Positions 43,566 to 53,117 are shown, counted from the first letter of the stretch. The stretch: DNA of 64,000 bases from Pseudomonas vancouverensis (GCF_004348895.1 NZ_RRZK01000002.1:248001-312000), one strand, 5' to 3'. The notes: generated by a model from the letters alone, not told the origin. Made by a program: numbers and translations.

Positions 43566-44435
43566 ATGGACCGCGTGCGGAATTTACTGGAACAAATCCA
43601 GAATCGCCTTGAAGAGCTGAACAAGGCCGAGCGCAAAGTCGCCGAAGTGATCCTGCTCAACCCGCAGCAAGCCACTCGGTTCAGCATCGCCGCCCTCGCC
43701 CAGGCTGCCTCGGTCAGCGAACCGACGGTCAATCGTTTCTGCCGTTCGTTCGGCGTCAGTGGCTACCCCGAACTCAAGTTGCAACTGGCCCAGAGCCTGG
43801 CCAGCGGTGCCGCTTATGTCAGTCGTGCCGTCGAGGCCGATGACAATCCCGAGGCCTATACCAAGAAGATTTTCGGCAGCGCCATGGCCTCGCTGGACAG
43901 CGCCTTGCAGGCCCTGGACCCGAACCTGATCAGCCGCGCTGTCGACCTGCTGATCCAGGCCCGGCAGATCCATTTCTTCGGCCTAGGCGCCTCGGCGCCG
44001 GTGGCGCTGGATGCGCAGCACAAGTTCTTCCGCTTCAACCTCGCCGTGACGGCCCATGCCGACGTGCTGATGCAGCGCATGATTGCTTCGGTGGCGCACA
44101 CCGGCGAGCTGTTCGTGATCATTTCCTACACCGGCCGCACCCGCGAACTGGTGGAAGTGGCGCGAATCGCCCGGGAGAACGGCGCTTCGGTACTGGGCCT
44201 GACCGCCGAGAACTCGCCACTGGCCAAGGCCAGCACCCTGAGCCTGAACATTCCGTTGCCAGAGGACACCGACATCTACATGCCGATGACTTCGCGGATC
44301 ATTCAGTTGACCGTGCTCGACGTGCTGGCCACCGGCATGACCTTGCGCCGAGGCGTGGACTTCCAGCCACATCTGCGCAAGATCAAGGAAAGCTTGAATG
44401 CCAGCCGGTATCCGGTTGGGGATGAGTTCAACTGA
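43566..44435 (+). CDS. hexR: HexR transcriptional repressor (RpiR family)
   Basis: A 289-residue repressor with an N-terminal RpiR helix-turn-helix (residues 4-75, [33 protein letters not shown]). A C-terminal SIS sugar-phosphate domain follows ([30 protein letters not shown], then [15 protein letters not shown]). In P. putida and P. aeruginosa HexR senses KDPG and controls zwf, edd and gap. Divergence from zwf and the boxes found here agree with that. Ribosome binding site AAGGAA precedes the ATG. Confidence 0.96.
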   Translation: MDRVRNLLEQIQNRLEELNKAERKVAEVILLNPQQATRFSIAALAQAASVSEPTVNRFCRSFGVSGYPELKLQLAQSLASGAAYVSRAVEADDNPEAYTKKIFGSAMASLDSALQALDPNLISRAVDLLIQARQIHFFGLGASAPVALDAQHKFFRFNLAVTAHADVLMQRMIASVAHTGELFVIISYTGRTRELVEVARIARENGASVLGLTAENSPLAKASTLSLNIPLPEDTDIYMPMTSRIIQLTVLDVLATGMTLRRGVDFQPHLRKIKESLNASRYPVGDEFN

Positions 44436-44445
44436 AGATCAAAAG

Positions 44446-44660
44446 CCCCTCACCCTAGCCCTCTCCCGGAGGGAGAGGGGACTGACCGGGGTGTCTTACG
44501 TCCGATATCGACCTGAACGACCGAGTCGATTGTAGATACCGATCACCGCGGCCTCTCGCTTGGCCAAGCCAAGATCACCGCCGTAGTCGCAGGTCGATGT
44601 ACATAGCCAATTCAACTCGGTCAGTCCCCTCTCCCTCCGGGAGAGGGTTAGGGTGAGGGC
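44446..44660. repeat. Long inverted-repeat element (CCCTCTCCC type), copy 2
   Basis: The ends are inverted copies of about 40 bases: CCCTCACCCTAGCCCTCTCC at the left (then CGGAGGGAGAGGGGACTGACC) and GGTCAGTCCCCTCTCCCTCC at the right. The middle (about 135 bases) includes CGACCTGAACGACCGAGTCGA, also hinted at in copy 1. No gene inside. Confidence 0.85.
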
Positions 44661-44679
44661 AGCGATTCAACTGACACAC

Positions 44680-45534
44680 TCAAGCACCCACCCAAGCCTG
44701 CAAACTCAAATGCGCCTTCTCCCCCGGCGCCAAATGCAGGCTGTCGGTCCCCCCCGCCGCCGCTTCAACACAGACAAACTCCGAGATCTCATCCCAAGTC
44801 ACGCCCAACAACGGCCGTGTCCCCGGATGCCAGACCACGGTGTCCGCCGTCTCCCCGGTATCGATGCACAACGCCCGCTGCCAGGCATGGTCGTTGAGCT
44901 GCAATTCGCCGTCATGCTGGAACACTCGCTGACAGCCGCCATCGACGCGCAACTCGCCTTCCTGCTGGCAAACCTGACGGCTCAACTGGTCATAACCCTG
45001 TGCGCCTTCGAGGCCAGACAGCGCTACCTCACCAACGTCACCAATACGCCAGTAAGCGTGCAAGGCCTGGCTCAACTGGCACGGCATGTCGTCCTGATGC
45101 TCGGTACTCAAGCGCAGATCCATGCGTTCGCCCAGGTGCGCATGCAGGTCGACCTGCCAATCACACAGCTTCAACTGCCAGTGCAAATGCACGCCGTCGT
45201 CCTCACTGCGGCTGTCGAGCAGCTTCCAGTCGAGCAGGCGTGCCCAGCCATGGGACGGCCAGGCGTTTTCACTCGGATGACGCCCATACCAAGGCCAGCA
45301 CACCGGCACGCCACCACGAATGGCGCCGACCTGCGGCCACTTCGCCGCACACCACAACCAGGGTTTCTGACCCTTGGGCTGGAAGTGCAACAACTGCGCG
45401 CCCTGACGACTGAACACCGCCTGGCACAGCGGATGATCGATCACCAGCACGTCGCGGGTCTGATAGCGTTCCCAGGCAAACACCGGACGTTCGCGCAGGG
45501 ATTTGAAGAAGCGTTGTAGCGGATGCTCAAGCAT
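44680..45534 (-). CDS. D-hexose-6-phosphate mutarotase (YeaD family)
   Basis: A 284-residue aldose-1-epimerase-fold enzyme. Signs are LVIDHPLCQAVFSRQGAQLLHFQP, GGVPVCWPWYG (substrate loop), HGWARLLDW (catalytic His region), LHAYWRIGDVGEVALSGLEGAQGYD and a late CVEAAAG. It equilibrates alpha and beta anomers of glucose-6-phosphate, which suits its position between hexR and oprB in the glucose island. Its symbol in E. coli is yeaD; the exact substrate is inferred. Confidence 0.9.
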   Translation of the reverse strand: MLEHPLQRFFKSLRERPVFAWERYQTRDVLVIDHPLCQAVFSRQGAQLLHFQPKGQKPWLWCAAKWPQVGAIRGGVPVCWPWYGRHPSENAWPSHGWARLLDWKLLDSRSEDDGVHLHWQLKLCDWQVDLHAHLGERMDLRLSTEHQDDMPCQLSQALHAYWRIGDVGEVALSGLEGAQGYDQLSRQVCQQEGELRVDGGCQRVFQHDGELQLNDHAWQRALCIDTGETADTVVWHPGTRPLLGVTWDEISEFVCVEAAAGGTDSLHLAPGEKAHLSLQAWVGA

Positions 45535-45578
45535 GTGCCACGGTCCTGAAAATCATCTTTGCCGGGGTGCGCCACCCC

Positions 45579-45613
45579 AAAAAAAAGCGGACAGCCTGGG
45601 CTGTCCGCAAAAA
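45579..45613 (-). terminator. Terminator after oprB
   Basis: GCGGACAGCC-TG-GGCTGTCCGC with A-run and T-run sides lies between oprB and the mutarotase gene. Confidence 0.85.
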
Positions 45614-45646
45614 TGCGCACATGGAGAGAAGCTTATCGCAGACCCG

Positions 45647-46993
45647 TCAGAACACCGACTGAATTTTCAGGCCGGCCACCAGCGCGTTGTCGACTTCATC
45701 CACACCACCCGGGTGAGTGATGTACTGCAGGTTTGGACGCACGGTCAGCCAGTTGGTGACGTGGAAACCGTAGTTGATCTCGTAGTTGTATTCGGTTTCA
45801 CGAATAGGCGAGAACACCGGGTTGTCGTAGTCCGAGACTCCATTGGAAGCGTTGACCAGTTCGGCGTTTTTCTTCACGTCGTCGTTAACGTGAATGCGCG
45901 CGAAACCGATGCCGACGTCGTCTTTCGGACGCGCATCGAACGGACCTTTGTACACGAACATCAACGACTGGTAGTTGTCGATGAAGTTGGTGTCCTTGTC
46001 GTGGAAGGTCGCGTTGGCCGCAATGTTCAGGCCGCGAGAAGCATCGCCATTGTGGCTGGTGAGTTGCTGCTGAGCGACAAACCAGTAGCCGTGCTTGCTG
46101 TCGTGGACGCGATACGGGTTGCCGCTGGTTGCAGCGTTCTGACCGTTGTCGTCTTCGAGCACGTCATCGGCAGGCGCGGTGCTCTTGTAGTAACCGACGC
46201 GGTATTCGCCTGGCAGGCTGTTGACCTTCGGCGACCAGACCAGCTCGACCGGCAATACAGTACCGGCAGTGCCGCTACCGCTCAGCTTGAAGCCGTTGCC
46301 GTGTTCCAGCTGCGACGGGTTCTGGTTGTACGCGCCGATCTGCGCGTAGAGCTCGTCGTTGATGTTGTACTTGATGCGCAGCGCCGCCTGGCTGACCGGC
46401 CAGTTGTACCAGATGTTGGTCGCCCAGTTACCCACCTGGGAGCCGCAGAACGCCAGGTTCTGGAATTCGCACGGGAAGGTGTTGAAGTCTTCGCCTTCAC
46501 CGAAGTAACCGGCCTTGACGTCCAGCTTGTTGTCGAAGAACTGGTGCTGAATCCACAACTGGGTCAAGCGGACCATGTGCCCACGGCCATAGACCTCTTG
46601 CGAGGAACTCAGGGTGCCGGCACGCGGATCGCCAATGCGGTCGTTGGAGATGTTTTCGCCGTTACGGTTGGTCAGCTGGATCTTGGCCTGGGTGTTGTCC
46701 CAGCCCAGCAGTTTTTGCAGGTCCAGCGCCGCGCCCAGACCAAACTGGTCGCTGTAGCGCGCGGTCTTGTCATCGTTGAAGCCGCCATGCAGGTTGCCGC
46801 CGACTTCACCGACGTAATCCATCTTGATGTCGATACCCTGCTCGATCAGCTTGGTACGCTCGCCACCCCAATCGCCCGTCATCCACTTGGAGTCGGAGCT
46901 GAACGCTTCATCGGCCATGGCATTGCCGGCCAGGACCAGTGCTGCCGCGGCTGACACTTGGCAGATCAACCGGGCCTTGTTCTTCATCTTCAT
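45647..46993 (-). CDS. oprB: Carbohydrate-selective outer membrane porin OprB
   Basis: A 448-residue OprB porin with a signal peptide (MKMKNKARLICQVSAAAALV, cut after about GNAMA, residue 27). A beta-barrel follows, with alternating aromatic strands such as FDARPKDDVGIGFARIHV and ETEYNYEINYGFHVTNWLTVRPNLQYITHPGG, and it ends with a terminal Phe. It admits glucose and other sugars through the outer membrane to GtsA. Part of the gts-oprB set under GtrS/GltR control in P. aeruginosa. The leader carries a CA motif (AATAACAATAAAACGAGG). Confidence 0.95.
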   Translation of the reverse strand: MKMKNKARLICQVSAAAALVLAGNAMADEAFSSDSKWMTGDWGGERTKLIEQGIDIKMDYVGEVGGNLHGGFNDDKTARYSDQFGLGAALDLQKLLGWDNTQAKIQLTNRNGENISNDRIGDPRAGTLSSSQEVYGRGHMVRLTQLWIQHQFFDNKLDVKAGYFGEGEDFNTFPCEFQNLAFCGSQVGNWATNIWYNWPVSQAALRIKYNINDELYAQIGAYNQNPSQLEHGNGFKLSGSGTAGTVLPVELVWSPKVNSLPGEYRVGYYKSTAPADDVLEDDNGQNAATSGNPYRVHDSKHGYWFVAQQQLTSHNGDASRGLNIAANATFHDKDTNFIDNYQSLMFVYKGPFDARPKDDVGIGFARIHVNDDVKKNAELVNASNGVSDYDNPVFSPIRETEYNYEINYGFHVTNWLTVRPNLQYITHPGGVDEVDNALVAGLKIQSVF

Positions 46994-47006
46994 CCCTACA
47001 TCCTCG

Positions 47007-47020
47007 TTTTATTGTTATTA
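47007..47020 (-). promoter_or_regulatory. CA motif (Hfq/Crc type) before oprB
   Basis: TAATAACAATAAAA on the minus strand leads directly into the CGAGGATGTAGGG ribosome binding region. Confidence 0.6.
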
Positions 47021-47086
47021 ACTTTTACGTTTCCAACGCGGTTACATCAGGTGCGAAGGATGTCTGCATCCAACGCAAATCCCCCA

Positions 47087-47108
47087 GTGGGAGCAGGTTT
47101 GCTCCCAC
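47087..47108. repeat. Single REP-like palindrome
   Basis: GTGGGAGCAGG-TTT-GCTCCCAC lies between oprB and gtsD. Confidence 0.65.
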
Positions 47109-47117
47109 CTTTGATCT

Positions 47118-48278
47118 TCAGCGGCCCTTGAACTGGGCGACATTGGCACTGTGCGCCTCGGCTTTCGCCGTGCCGGCCACACCCAGACGCTCACCGGTCT
47201 TGGCATCGAACAGCAGCACTTTTGACGGATCGAATTGCAGGGTCAGGGTTTCGCCCACGGCCGGCGCCACGTCCGGTGCCAGGCGGCAGCAGACCTTGGT
47301 GTCATTGAGGTTGACGAAAACCAGCGTGTCCGGACCTGTTGGCTCGGTGACCTGGACTTCCGCCTTGATGCTCGGCAGGCCATTGCCTTCGCCGTTCGCC
47401 AGTACGATCTGCTCAGGGCGCAGGCCGAGGATCACTTCGCGATCTTCCAGTCCTGCGTCCTGCATGCCCATCGGCAGCTCACAACGGGCCTGGCCGCTGT
47501 CGAGCAGTGCCAACAGACGACCGTCCTTGCGCTGCAATCGCAGGGGGATGAAGTTCATCGGCGGCGAACCGATGAAGCTCGCCACGAACAGGTTGGCCGG
47601 ATCGTTGTAGATCTCTTTCGGCGTGCCGAACTGCTGGATGATGCCGTCCTTCATCACCGCCACCTTGTCGCCTAGGGTCATCGCTTCGATCTGGTCGTGG
47701 GTCACGTAGACGGTGGTGGTCTTCAGGCGCTGGTGCATCAGTTTCATTTCGGTGCGCATCTCGACCCGCAGCTTGGCGTCGAGGTTGGACAGCGGTTCGT
47801 CGAACAAATAGATCTTCGGCCGCCGCGCCAGGGCACGCCCCATCGCCACACGCTGCTGCTGACCGCCGGAGAGCTGGCCAGGCTTGCGATTGAGCAGGTG
47901 TTCGATCTGCAACAACTTGGCCACGCGCGCGACTTCTTCGTCGATCGCCGACTGGCTCATCTTGCGAATCTTCAGGCCGAACTCGATGTTCTCGCGCACG
48001 CTCATGGTCGGGTACAGCGCGTAGGACTGGAACACCATGGCGATGTCACGATCCTTCGGGCTCATGCCGCTGACGTCCTGGTCGCCGATCATGATCGCGC
48101 CGCCGGTGATGGTTTCCAGGCCGGCGATGCAGTTCATCAGGGTCGACTTGCCGCAGCCCGATGGCCCGACAAGGATCAGGAACTCACCGTCCTTGATCGA
48201 CAGTTCGATGTTCTTCAGGGTGTCCGGCAGGCCGGCACCGTAGGTCTTGTTTACGTTGCGAAGTTCGAGCGTTGCCAT
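47118..48278 (-). CDS. gtsD: Glucose ABC transporter ATP-binding protein GtsD
   Basis: A 386-residue MalK/UgpC-type ATPase. Walker A GPSGCGKST, signature LSGGQQQRVAMGRALARRPK, Walker B IYLFDEPLSNLD and switch His in VTHDQIEAMTL. A C-terminal TOBE regulatory domain runs from about residue 240. It powers uptake by GtsB and GtsC. Two bases separate it from gtsC. The cargo is glucose by synteny; family members also carry mannitol or glycerol-3-phosphate. Confidence 0.95.
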   Translation of the reverse strand: MATLELRNVNKTYGAGLPDTLKNIELSIKDGEFLILVGPSGCGKSTLMNCIAGLETITGGAIMIGDQDVSGMSPKDRDIAMVFQSYALYPTMSVRENIEFGLKIRKMSQSAIDEEVARVAKLLQIEHLLNRKPGQLSGGQQQRVAMGRALARRPKIYLFDEPLSNLDAKLRVEMRTEMKLMHQRLKTTTVYVTHDQIEAMTLGDKVAVMKDGIIQQFGTPKEIYNDPANLFVASFIGSPPMNFIPLRLQRKDGRLLALLDSGQARCELPMGMQDAGLEDREVILGLRPEQIVLANGEGNGLPSIKAEVQVTEPTGPDTLVFVNLNDTKVCCRLAPDVAPAVGETLTLQFDPSKVLLFDAKTGERLGVAGTAKAEAHSANVAQFKGR

Positions 48279-48280
48279 GA

Positions 48281-49126
48281 TTACCCCTTGACTGCGCCGG
48301 CCGTCAGCCCGCGCACGAAATACTTGCCTGCGACCACATAGACCAGCAGGGTCGGCAGCCCGGCGATCATCGCCGCTGCCATATCAACGTTGTATTCCTT
48401 GGCCCCGGTGCTGGTGTTGACCAGGTTGTTCAGCGCCACCGTGATCGGTTGCGAGTCGCCGCTGGAGAACACCACACCGAACAGGAAGTCGTTCCAGATC
48501 TGAGTGAACTGCCAGATCAGGCAAACCATGATGATCGGCGTCGACATCGGCAGGATGATCATGCGGAAGATGGTGAAGAACCCCGCACCGTCCAGGCGTG
48601 CGGCCTTGATCAGCGCATCCGGAATGCTCACGTAGTAGTTACGGAAAAACAGCGTGGTGAACGCCAGGCCGTAGACCACATGGATGAACACCAGGCCAGT
48701 GGTGGTGCTCGCCAGGCCCATCTTGCCGAGGGTGAACGATGCCGGCAGCAGCACGGTCTGGAACGGCAGGAAGCAGCCGAACAACAGCAAACCGAAGAAC
48801 AGCTGCGAACCGCGGAAGCGCCAGAACGACAGCACGTAGCCGTTCAACGCACCGATGGCGGTGGAGATGACGACCGCCGGAACGGTGATCTTGATCGAGT
48901 TCCAGAAGTAACCGTCGACCGTGGCCCAGGCCTTGATCCAGCCGATGCCGGTGACCACGGTCGGCCAGCTCAGCAGGTTGCCGGTGCTGATGTCTTCCGG
49001 GGTCTTGAAGCTGGTCAGCAGCATGACGACCAGCGGAATCAGGTACAGCAGGACGGCGAGAATCAGCACCGCGTAGATCGCGATGCGGCTCAGGCTCAGG
49101 GGTGGTTTGGCAGCGAGACTAGTCAT
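48281..49126 (-). CDS. gtsC: Glucose ABC transporter permease GtsC
   Basis: A 281-residue MalG-type permease with six membrane helices. The EAA loop that contacts the ATPase reads YVSIPDALIKAARLDGAGFFTIFRMIILPMSTP (about residues 183-215). Its start overlaps the gtsB stop by eight bases, so the two are translationally coupled. Confidence 0.95.
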   Translation of the reverse strand: MTSLAAKPPLSLSRIAIYAVLILAVLLYLIPLVVMLLTSFKTPEDISTGNLLSWPTVVTGIGWIKAWATVDGYFWNSIKITVPAVVISTAIGALNGYVLSFWRFRGSQLFFGLLLFGCFLPFQTVLLPASFTLGKMGLASTTTGLVFIHVVYGLAFTTLFFRNYYVSIPDALIKAARLDGAGFFTIFRMIILPMSTPIIMVCLIWQFTQIWNDFLFGVVFSSGDSQPITVALNNLVNTSTGAKEYNVDMAAAMIAGLPTLLVYVVAGKYFVRGLTAGAVKG

Positions 49127-50027
49127 GACGCTTGGTCCTCAGCTCGGAGTACAGGTAAGGCACGATGATCGCGAGAATCGCACCGAGCATCAGAATCGCA
49201 CTGGCCGAGCCCATGCCCATCTGGCCGCGACTGAAGGTGAAGGAATACATGAACATCGCCGGCAAATCGGAGGAGTAACCCGGGCCACCGGCGGTCATCG
49301 CCGCCACCAGGTCAAAACTCTTGATCGCGATGTGCGCCAGGATCATCACGGCACTGAAGAACACCGGACGCAGGCTCGGCAACACCACCTTCCAGTAGAT
49401 GGTCGGCATGCTAGCGCCGTCGATCTGCGCGGCGCGGATGATCGATTGATCAACGCCACGCAGGCCGGCGAGGAACATCGCCATGATGAAGCCCGAGGCT
49501 TGCCAGACCGCGGCAATCACCAGGCAATAGACCACGCGATCCGGGTCGATCAGCCAGTCCAGGCGGAAGCCTTCCCAGCCCCAGTCACGCAACAATTTGT
49601 CCAGGCCCATGCCCGGGTTGAGCAGCCATTTCCAGGCGGTACCGGTGACGATCATCGAGAGCGCCATCGGGTACAGGTAGATGGTGCGGATGAAGCCTTC
49701 GCGGCGGATTTTCTGGTCGAGAAAAATCGCCAGTGTCACGCCGATCACCAGGGTGATGCCGATGAACATGCCGCCGAACACGGCCAGGTTCTTGCTCGCC
49801 ACCCACCAACGGTCGTTGTCGAACAGACGGGCGTATTGCGCCAGGCCTGCCCATTTGTAATTCGGCAGGAAGGTCGAGGTGGTGAACGACAGAACGAACG
49901 TCCACAGGATGTAGCCATAGAAGCCCACCAGAACGATGAACATGCTCGGCGCCAGCACCAGTTTCGGGAGCCAACGCTGCAATGCATCGAACGGCGAGGC
50001 CTTGCTGAACACAGCAACAGAACTCAT
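49119..50027 (-). CDS. gtsB: Glucose ABC transporter permease GtsB
   Basis: A 302-residue MalF-type permease with six or more hydrophobic segments. The EAA loop reads LRGVDQSIIRAAQIDGASMPTIYWKVVLPSLRP (about residues 190-222). It pairs with GtsC to form the channel. A REP doublet separates it from gtsA. Confidence 0.95.
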   Translation of the reverse strand: MSSVAVFSKASPFDALQRWLPKLVLAPSMFIVLVGFYGYILWTFVLSFTTSTFLPNYKWAGLAQYARLFDNDRWWVASKNLAVFGGMFIGITLVIGVTLAIFLDQKIRREGFIRTIYLYPMALSMIVTGTAWKWLLNPGMGLDKLLRDWGWEGFRLDWLIDPDRVVYCLVIAAVWQASGFIMAMFLAGLRGVDQSIIRAAQIDGASMPTIYWKVVLPSLRPVFFSAVMILAHIAIKSFDLVAAMTAGGPGYSSDLPAMFMYSFTFSRGQMGMGSASAILMLGAILAIIVPYLYSELRTKRHD

Positions 50028-50070
50028 GGGAAAATCCAGTACAGGGAATTGAAACTACAGTGACATCCCT

Positions 50071-50159
50071 TGTGGGTGTGGGCTTGCTCGCGAGAGCGGT
50101 GTATCAGACGACGGATGGAGCGACTGACACGTCGCCTTCGCGAGCAAGCCCGTTCCCAA
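50071..50159. repeat. REP doublet (degenerate) inside the gts operon
   Basis: TGTGGGTGTGGGCTTGCTCG and CGAGCAAGCCCGTTCCCA, inverted, lie between gtsA and gtsB. In an operon such a hairpin can trim or stabilise the gtsA message. Confidence 0.75.
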
Positions 50160-50183
50160 AGGAGGGGCCGATGGTGCTACCGG

Positions 50184-51485
50184 TTATTTGGCCGACTGAA
50201 TCGCCGCACCCAGTTTCTTGGCCGCATCGGCCGGGTCGGCTTTCGGGTCGTTGATGTAGTTGGTGACTACGTCAAAGAACGCGCCCTGCACTGCCAGCGT
50301 GGTCGCCATGTTGTGCGCCATGCTCGGTTGCAGGCCGCCGGACTTGGCGTCCGCCAGAAAGTCCTTGGCCGCGGTCTGGGCGCAGGAGTCGAAACCGTAC
50401 TTGCCCATGTCGGCGAGCATGTCGTTACGCACCGGGATCGAGCCCTTGTTGATGCTGAAGACTTTCTGGAAGTTCTCGCCCAGCACCACTTTGGCGATGT
50501 CCTGCTGACCGGCAGCGGTGCCTTTGTCTTTCTGCTTGAACACGGCCAGCGAGTCGATGTTGTAGGTGAACGCCTTGTCGGTACCCGGGAACGCTACGCA
50601 CTCGTAGTCCTTGCCGGCGACTTTCTTCGCGGCAGTCCATTCGGACTTGGCCCAGTCACCCATGATCTGCATGCCGGCCTTGCCGTTGATGACCTTGGCC
50701 GCTTCCAGGTTCCAGTCCTGACCCTTGCCGTCGACGTCCATGTAGGTCGCGACTTTCTTCAGCTCGGTCAGCGCCTTGATCATTTCCGGACCAGTCAGCG
50801 CCTTGTTGTCCAGGTCGACCAGGGCTTTCTTGTAGCCATCAACCCCCATGACCGAGAGCACTACGGCTTCGAACACAGTGCTGTCCTGCCAAGGCTGACC
50901 GCCATGGGCCAGCGGGATGAAGCCTGCAGCCTTGAGCTTGTCGCCGGCGGCGTAGAATTCTTCAAGGGTGGTCGGGTTCTTGGTGATACCGGCTTTCTTG
51001 AAGACTTCCGGGTTGATCCACAGCCAGTTAACCCGGTGAATGTTCACCGGCACCGCCACGTAATCACCGTCGTACTTCACGGTATCGGAGACTTTCTTGT
51101 CGAGCAGGCTGTCCCACTTCTCTTCTTTGGAAACATCTTTCAGGACGTCAGTGTCGAGCAGGCCGGTCGACGCCCATTCCTGGATGTCCGGGCCCTTGAT
51201 CTGGGCCACGCCAGGCGGGTTGCCGGCTACGGCACGGCTTTTCAGCACGGTCATTGCCGTTGCACCGCCACCACCTGCGACGGCGCCGTCTTTCCAGGTG
51301 AAACCGTCTTTTTCGACTTGGGCCTTGAGCACATCAACGGCCGCTTTTTCACCACCAGACGTCCACCAATGCACGACTTCCACCGTACCTTTGGAATCGG
51401 CGGCGGACACACTGAGCGGCAGGAGAGCAAGCGGGAACAGGGAGGCGACAGAAATGACAGTAGCGAGGCGAGAAATCGCATTCAT
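50184..51485 (-). CDS. gtsA: Glucose ABC transporter substrate-binding protein GtsA
   Basis: A 433-residue periplasmic sugar-binding protein. The signal peptide ([20 protein letters not shown]) is cut after about SVSA, residue 28. Then [51 protein letters not shown] and similar family motifs follow. The start at 51485 has AAAGG eleven bases ahead; the frame extends 18 codons upstream without support. First gene of gtsABCD-oprB and expected to be the most abundant component. Confidence 0.95.
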   Translation of the reverse strand: MNAISRLATVISVASLFPLALLPLSVSAADSKGTVEVVHWWTSGGEKAAVDVLKAQVEKDGFTWKDGAVAGGGGATAMTVLKSRAVAGNPPGVAQIKGPDIQEWASTGLLDTDVLKDVSKEEKWDSLLDKKVSDTVKYDGDYVAVPVNIHRVNWLWINPEVFKKAGITKNPTTLEEFYAAGDKLKAAGFIPLAHGGQPWQDSTVFEAVVLSVMGVDGYKKALVDLDNKALTGPEMIKALTELKKVATYMDVDGKGQDWNLEAAKVINGKAGMQIMGDWAKSEWTAAKKVAGKDYECVAFPGTDKAFTYNIDSLAVFKQKDKGTAAGQQDIAKVVLGENFQKVFSINKGSIPVRNDMLADMGKYGFDSCAQTAAKDFLADAKSGGLQPSMAHNMATTLAVQGAFFDVVTNYINDPKADPADAAKKLGAAIQSAK

Positions 51486-51497
51486 CTGAGATGTACC

Positions 51498-51511
51498 TTT
51501 CTTGTTGTTAT
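51498..51511 (-). promoter_or_regulatory. CA motif (Hfq/Crc type) before gtsA
   Basis: ATAACAACAAGAAA on the minus strand continues into AGG of the gtsA ribosome binding site. Confidence 0.6.
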
Positions 51512-51615
51512 GCATGCAAGTCTGGTGCTTGCGCTGCACAAGAGTTTAAACAGCAGGATTCCCGTCGCAGGTAACGAAGGGACGTGCAAATGTCACCACA
51601 TGGTTACACGATCAG

Positions 51616-52875
51616 TTACGTAGCAGGGCTCTGGGACAATTGCGCCAGCGCCGAAGCCATACTCGGCGACAAGGGTAGCCGAGGAATCAGCAGCGCCTGC
51701 CAGGCGTGATACAGGTCGGGTTTGCCTGCCCAGATATCGGCACTCGGGATGTTTTGCGGGTTGAGCTCGTGATGCCAGCTGCCATCACAACGGTCGATGA
51801 AATGCGTTTCGCAAAACTCCCAGAACTGGCGGTACCAGGTTTCGTATTGCGCATCGCCGGTGCGTTTGAGCAACGCGCTGGCCGTGGCGCTGGCTTCGCA
51901 ATGGGTCCAGTGCAGCCGATGGCGCACCACGGCCTTGTTGTGCCAGTCGAGGGTGTAGACGATGCCCGGCGCGCCATCGACATCCCAGCCGTGCCGGCAA
52001 TTGGTTTCGAAGAGTTTCTGCGCGTCGCAGACCAGCCACCCGGGCGTGAGCATGCCCGCCTGTACGCGCGCCGCTTCGAGGTGCAGCAGCAACCGCGCCC
52101 ACTCGAAACCGTGGCCGGGCGTGGTGCCGTAAGGGCGGAAGCCATCGGCAGGATTGTCGTGGTTGTATTCGCGCAGGGGTTGCCAGTCGCGGTCGAAATG
52201 CTCGATCACCAAATAGTCGTTGGCGGCGGCGTGGCCATGAATGATCCGCTCGACGATGCGTTGCGCCCGTACCAGCCAGCGTGGGTCTTCGGTGACATCC
52301 GCCAGTGCAAGGAAGGCTTCGGTGGCGTGCATGTTGCTGTTGGCGCCGCGATAGGCTTCCTCTTCGCTCCAGTCGCGATTGAAGGATTCGCGCATGGCGC
52401 CTTCGGCTTCGCTCCAGAAATAGCTGTCGATGATGTCGATGGCGTCATCGAGCAAAGCCTGGGCGCCGGGGCGTCGAGCCACCACCGCCGAACTCGCCGC
52501 CAGGGCGACGAAGGCATGCAGGTAAGCGTTCTTGCCGGTGTTGCCGTCGCGATGTCCGGCGCTGGCGAACCAGCCGCCATGCAGTGCATCGCGCAATGGC
52601 CCGCGCAGCGCTGCGATGCCGTGATCGACCAGTTCGGCGTACCCCGGCAAGCCCTGGATGTGCGCCATGGCGAAGCTGTGGGTCATGCGCGCGGTGTTCA
52701 TGGTTTCGGCCTGGGCGTCGGCCGGGAGGCGACCTTTTTCGTCGAGGTTGCCGAAGCCCTCAGGCAGTTTCGATGCCTTGGCAAACGCCAGCAGGCGCAG
52801 GCCTTCGGCGGCGAGCCAGTGCTGGTGGGCAGGCGCGTTCAGCCAACTGTTGAAGGCAGGTTGGAAGTGATCCAT
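51616..52875 (-). CDS. AGE-family sugar epimerase/isomerase
   Basis: A 419-residue (alpha/alpha)6-barrel protein of the N-acylglucosamine 2-epimerase superfamily. Recognisable parts are RMTHSFAMAHIQGLPGYAELVDHG, GGWFASAGHRDGNTGKNAYLHAFVALAAS, NSNMHATEAFLALADVTEDPRWL, PGHGFEWARLLLH and ASATASALLKRTG, with the family His residues. Closest in character to mannose/glucose isomerases and cellobiose 2-epimerases. It sits upstream of gtsA in the glucose island, with a CA motif in its leader. Converting mannose to fructose, or a related step, is a guess from context. Confidence 0.87.
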   Translation of the reverse strand: MDHFQPAFNSWLNAPAHQHWLAAEGLRLLAFAKASKLPEGFGNLDEKGRLPADAQAETMNTARMTHSFAMAHIQGLPGYAELVDHGIAALRGPLRDALHGGWFASAGHRDGNTGKNAYLHAFVALAASSAVVARRPGAQALLDDAIDIIDSYFWSEAEGAMRESFNRDWSEEEAYRGANSNMHATEAFLALADVTEDPRWLVRAQRIVERIIHGHAAANDYLVIEHFDRDWQPLREYNHDNPADGFRPYGTTPGHGFEWARLLLHLEAARVQAGMLTPGWLVCDAQKLFETNCRHGWDVDGAPGIVYTLDWHNKAVVRHRLHWTHCEASATASALLKRTGDAQYETWYRQFWEFCETHFIDRCDGSWHHELNPQNIPSADIWAGKPDLYHAWQALLIPRLPLSPSMASALAQLSQSPAT

Positions 52876-52883
52876 GGGTGGCC

Positions 52884-52897
52884 TTTTTTGTTGTTAT
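52884..52897 (-). promoter_or_regulatory. CA motif (Hfq/Crc type) before the epimerase gene
   Basis: ATAACAACAAAAAA on the minus strand runs into GGCC before the ATG. Confidence 0.6.
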
Positions 52898-52984
52898 GAC
52901 TGCGGGGAGTCTAAACAACGGGCCGCGGCGGGCTTGTAACGAAGGGGACGGGGTTTGTCACCATTCAGTGACAATCACCCAATG

Positions 52985-53095
52985 TTGTGGCGAGGGATAT
53001 TTGTGGCGAGGGTGCTTGCTCCCGTTGTGGCGCGACGCGGCACCCAAAAAGAAGGCCTGCTGCGCAGTCCAGCGGGAGCAAGCTCCCTCGCCACA
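52985..53095. repeat. REP doublet of the second family, with a partial extra copy
   Basis: Arms TGTGGCGAGGGTGCTTGCTC and GAGCAAGCTCCCTCGCCACA span 53002-53095, with GCCTGCTGCGCAG-type inner pairing. A truncated TTGTGGCGAGGGA precedes at 52985, possibly from slippage or incomplete excision. Confidence 0.8.
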
Positions 53096-53117
53096 TGGGT
53101 AAGAGTAAGGCTCAGGC

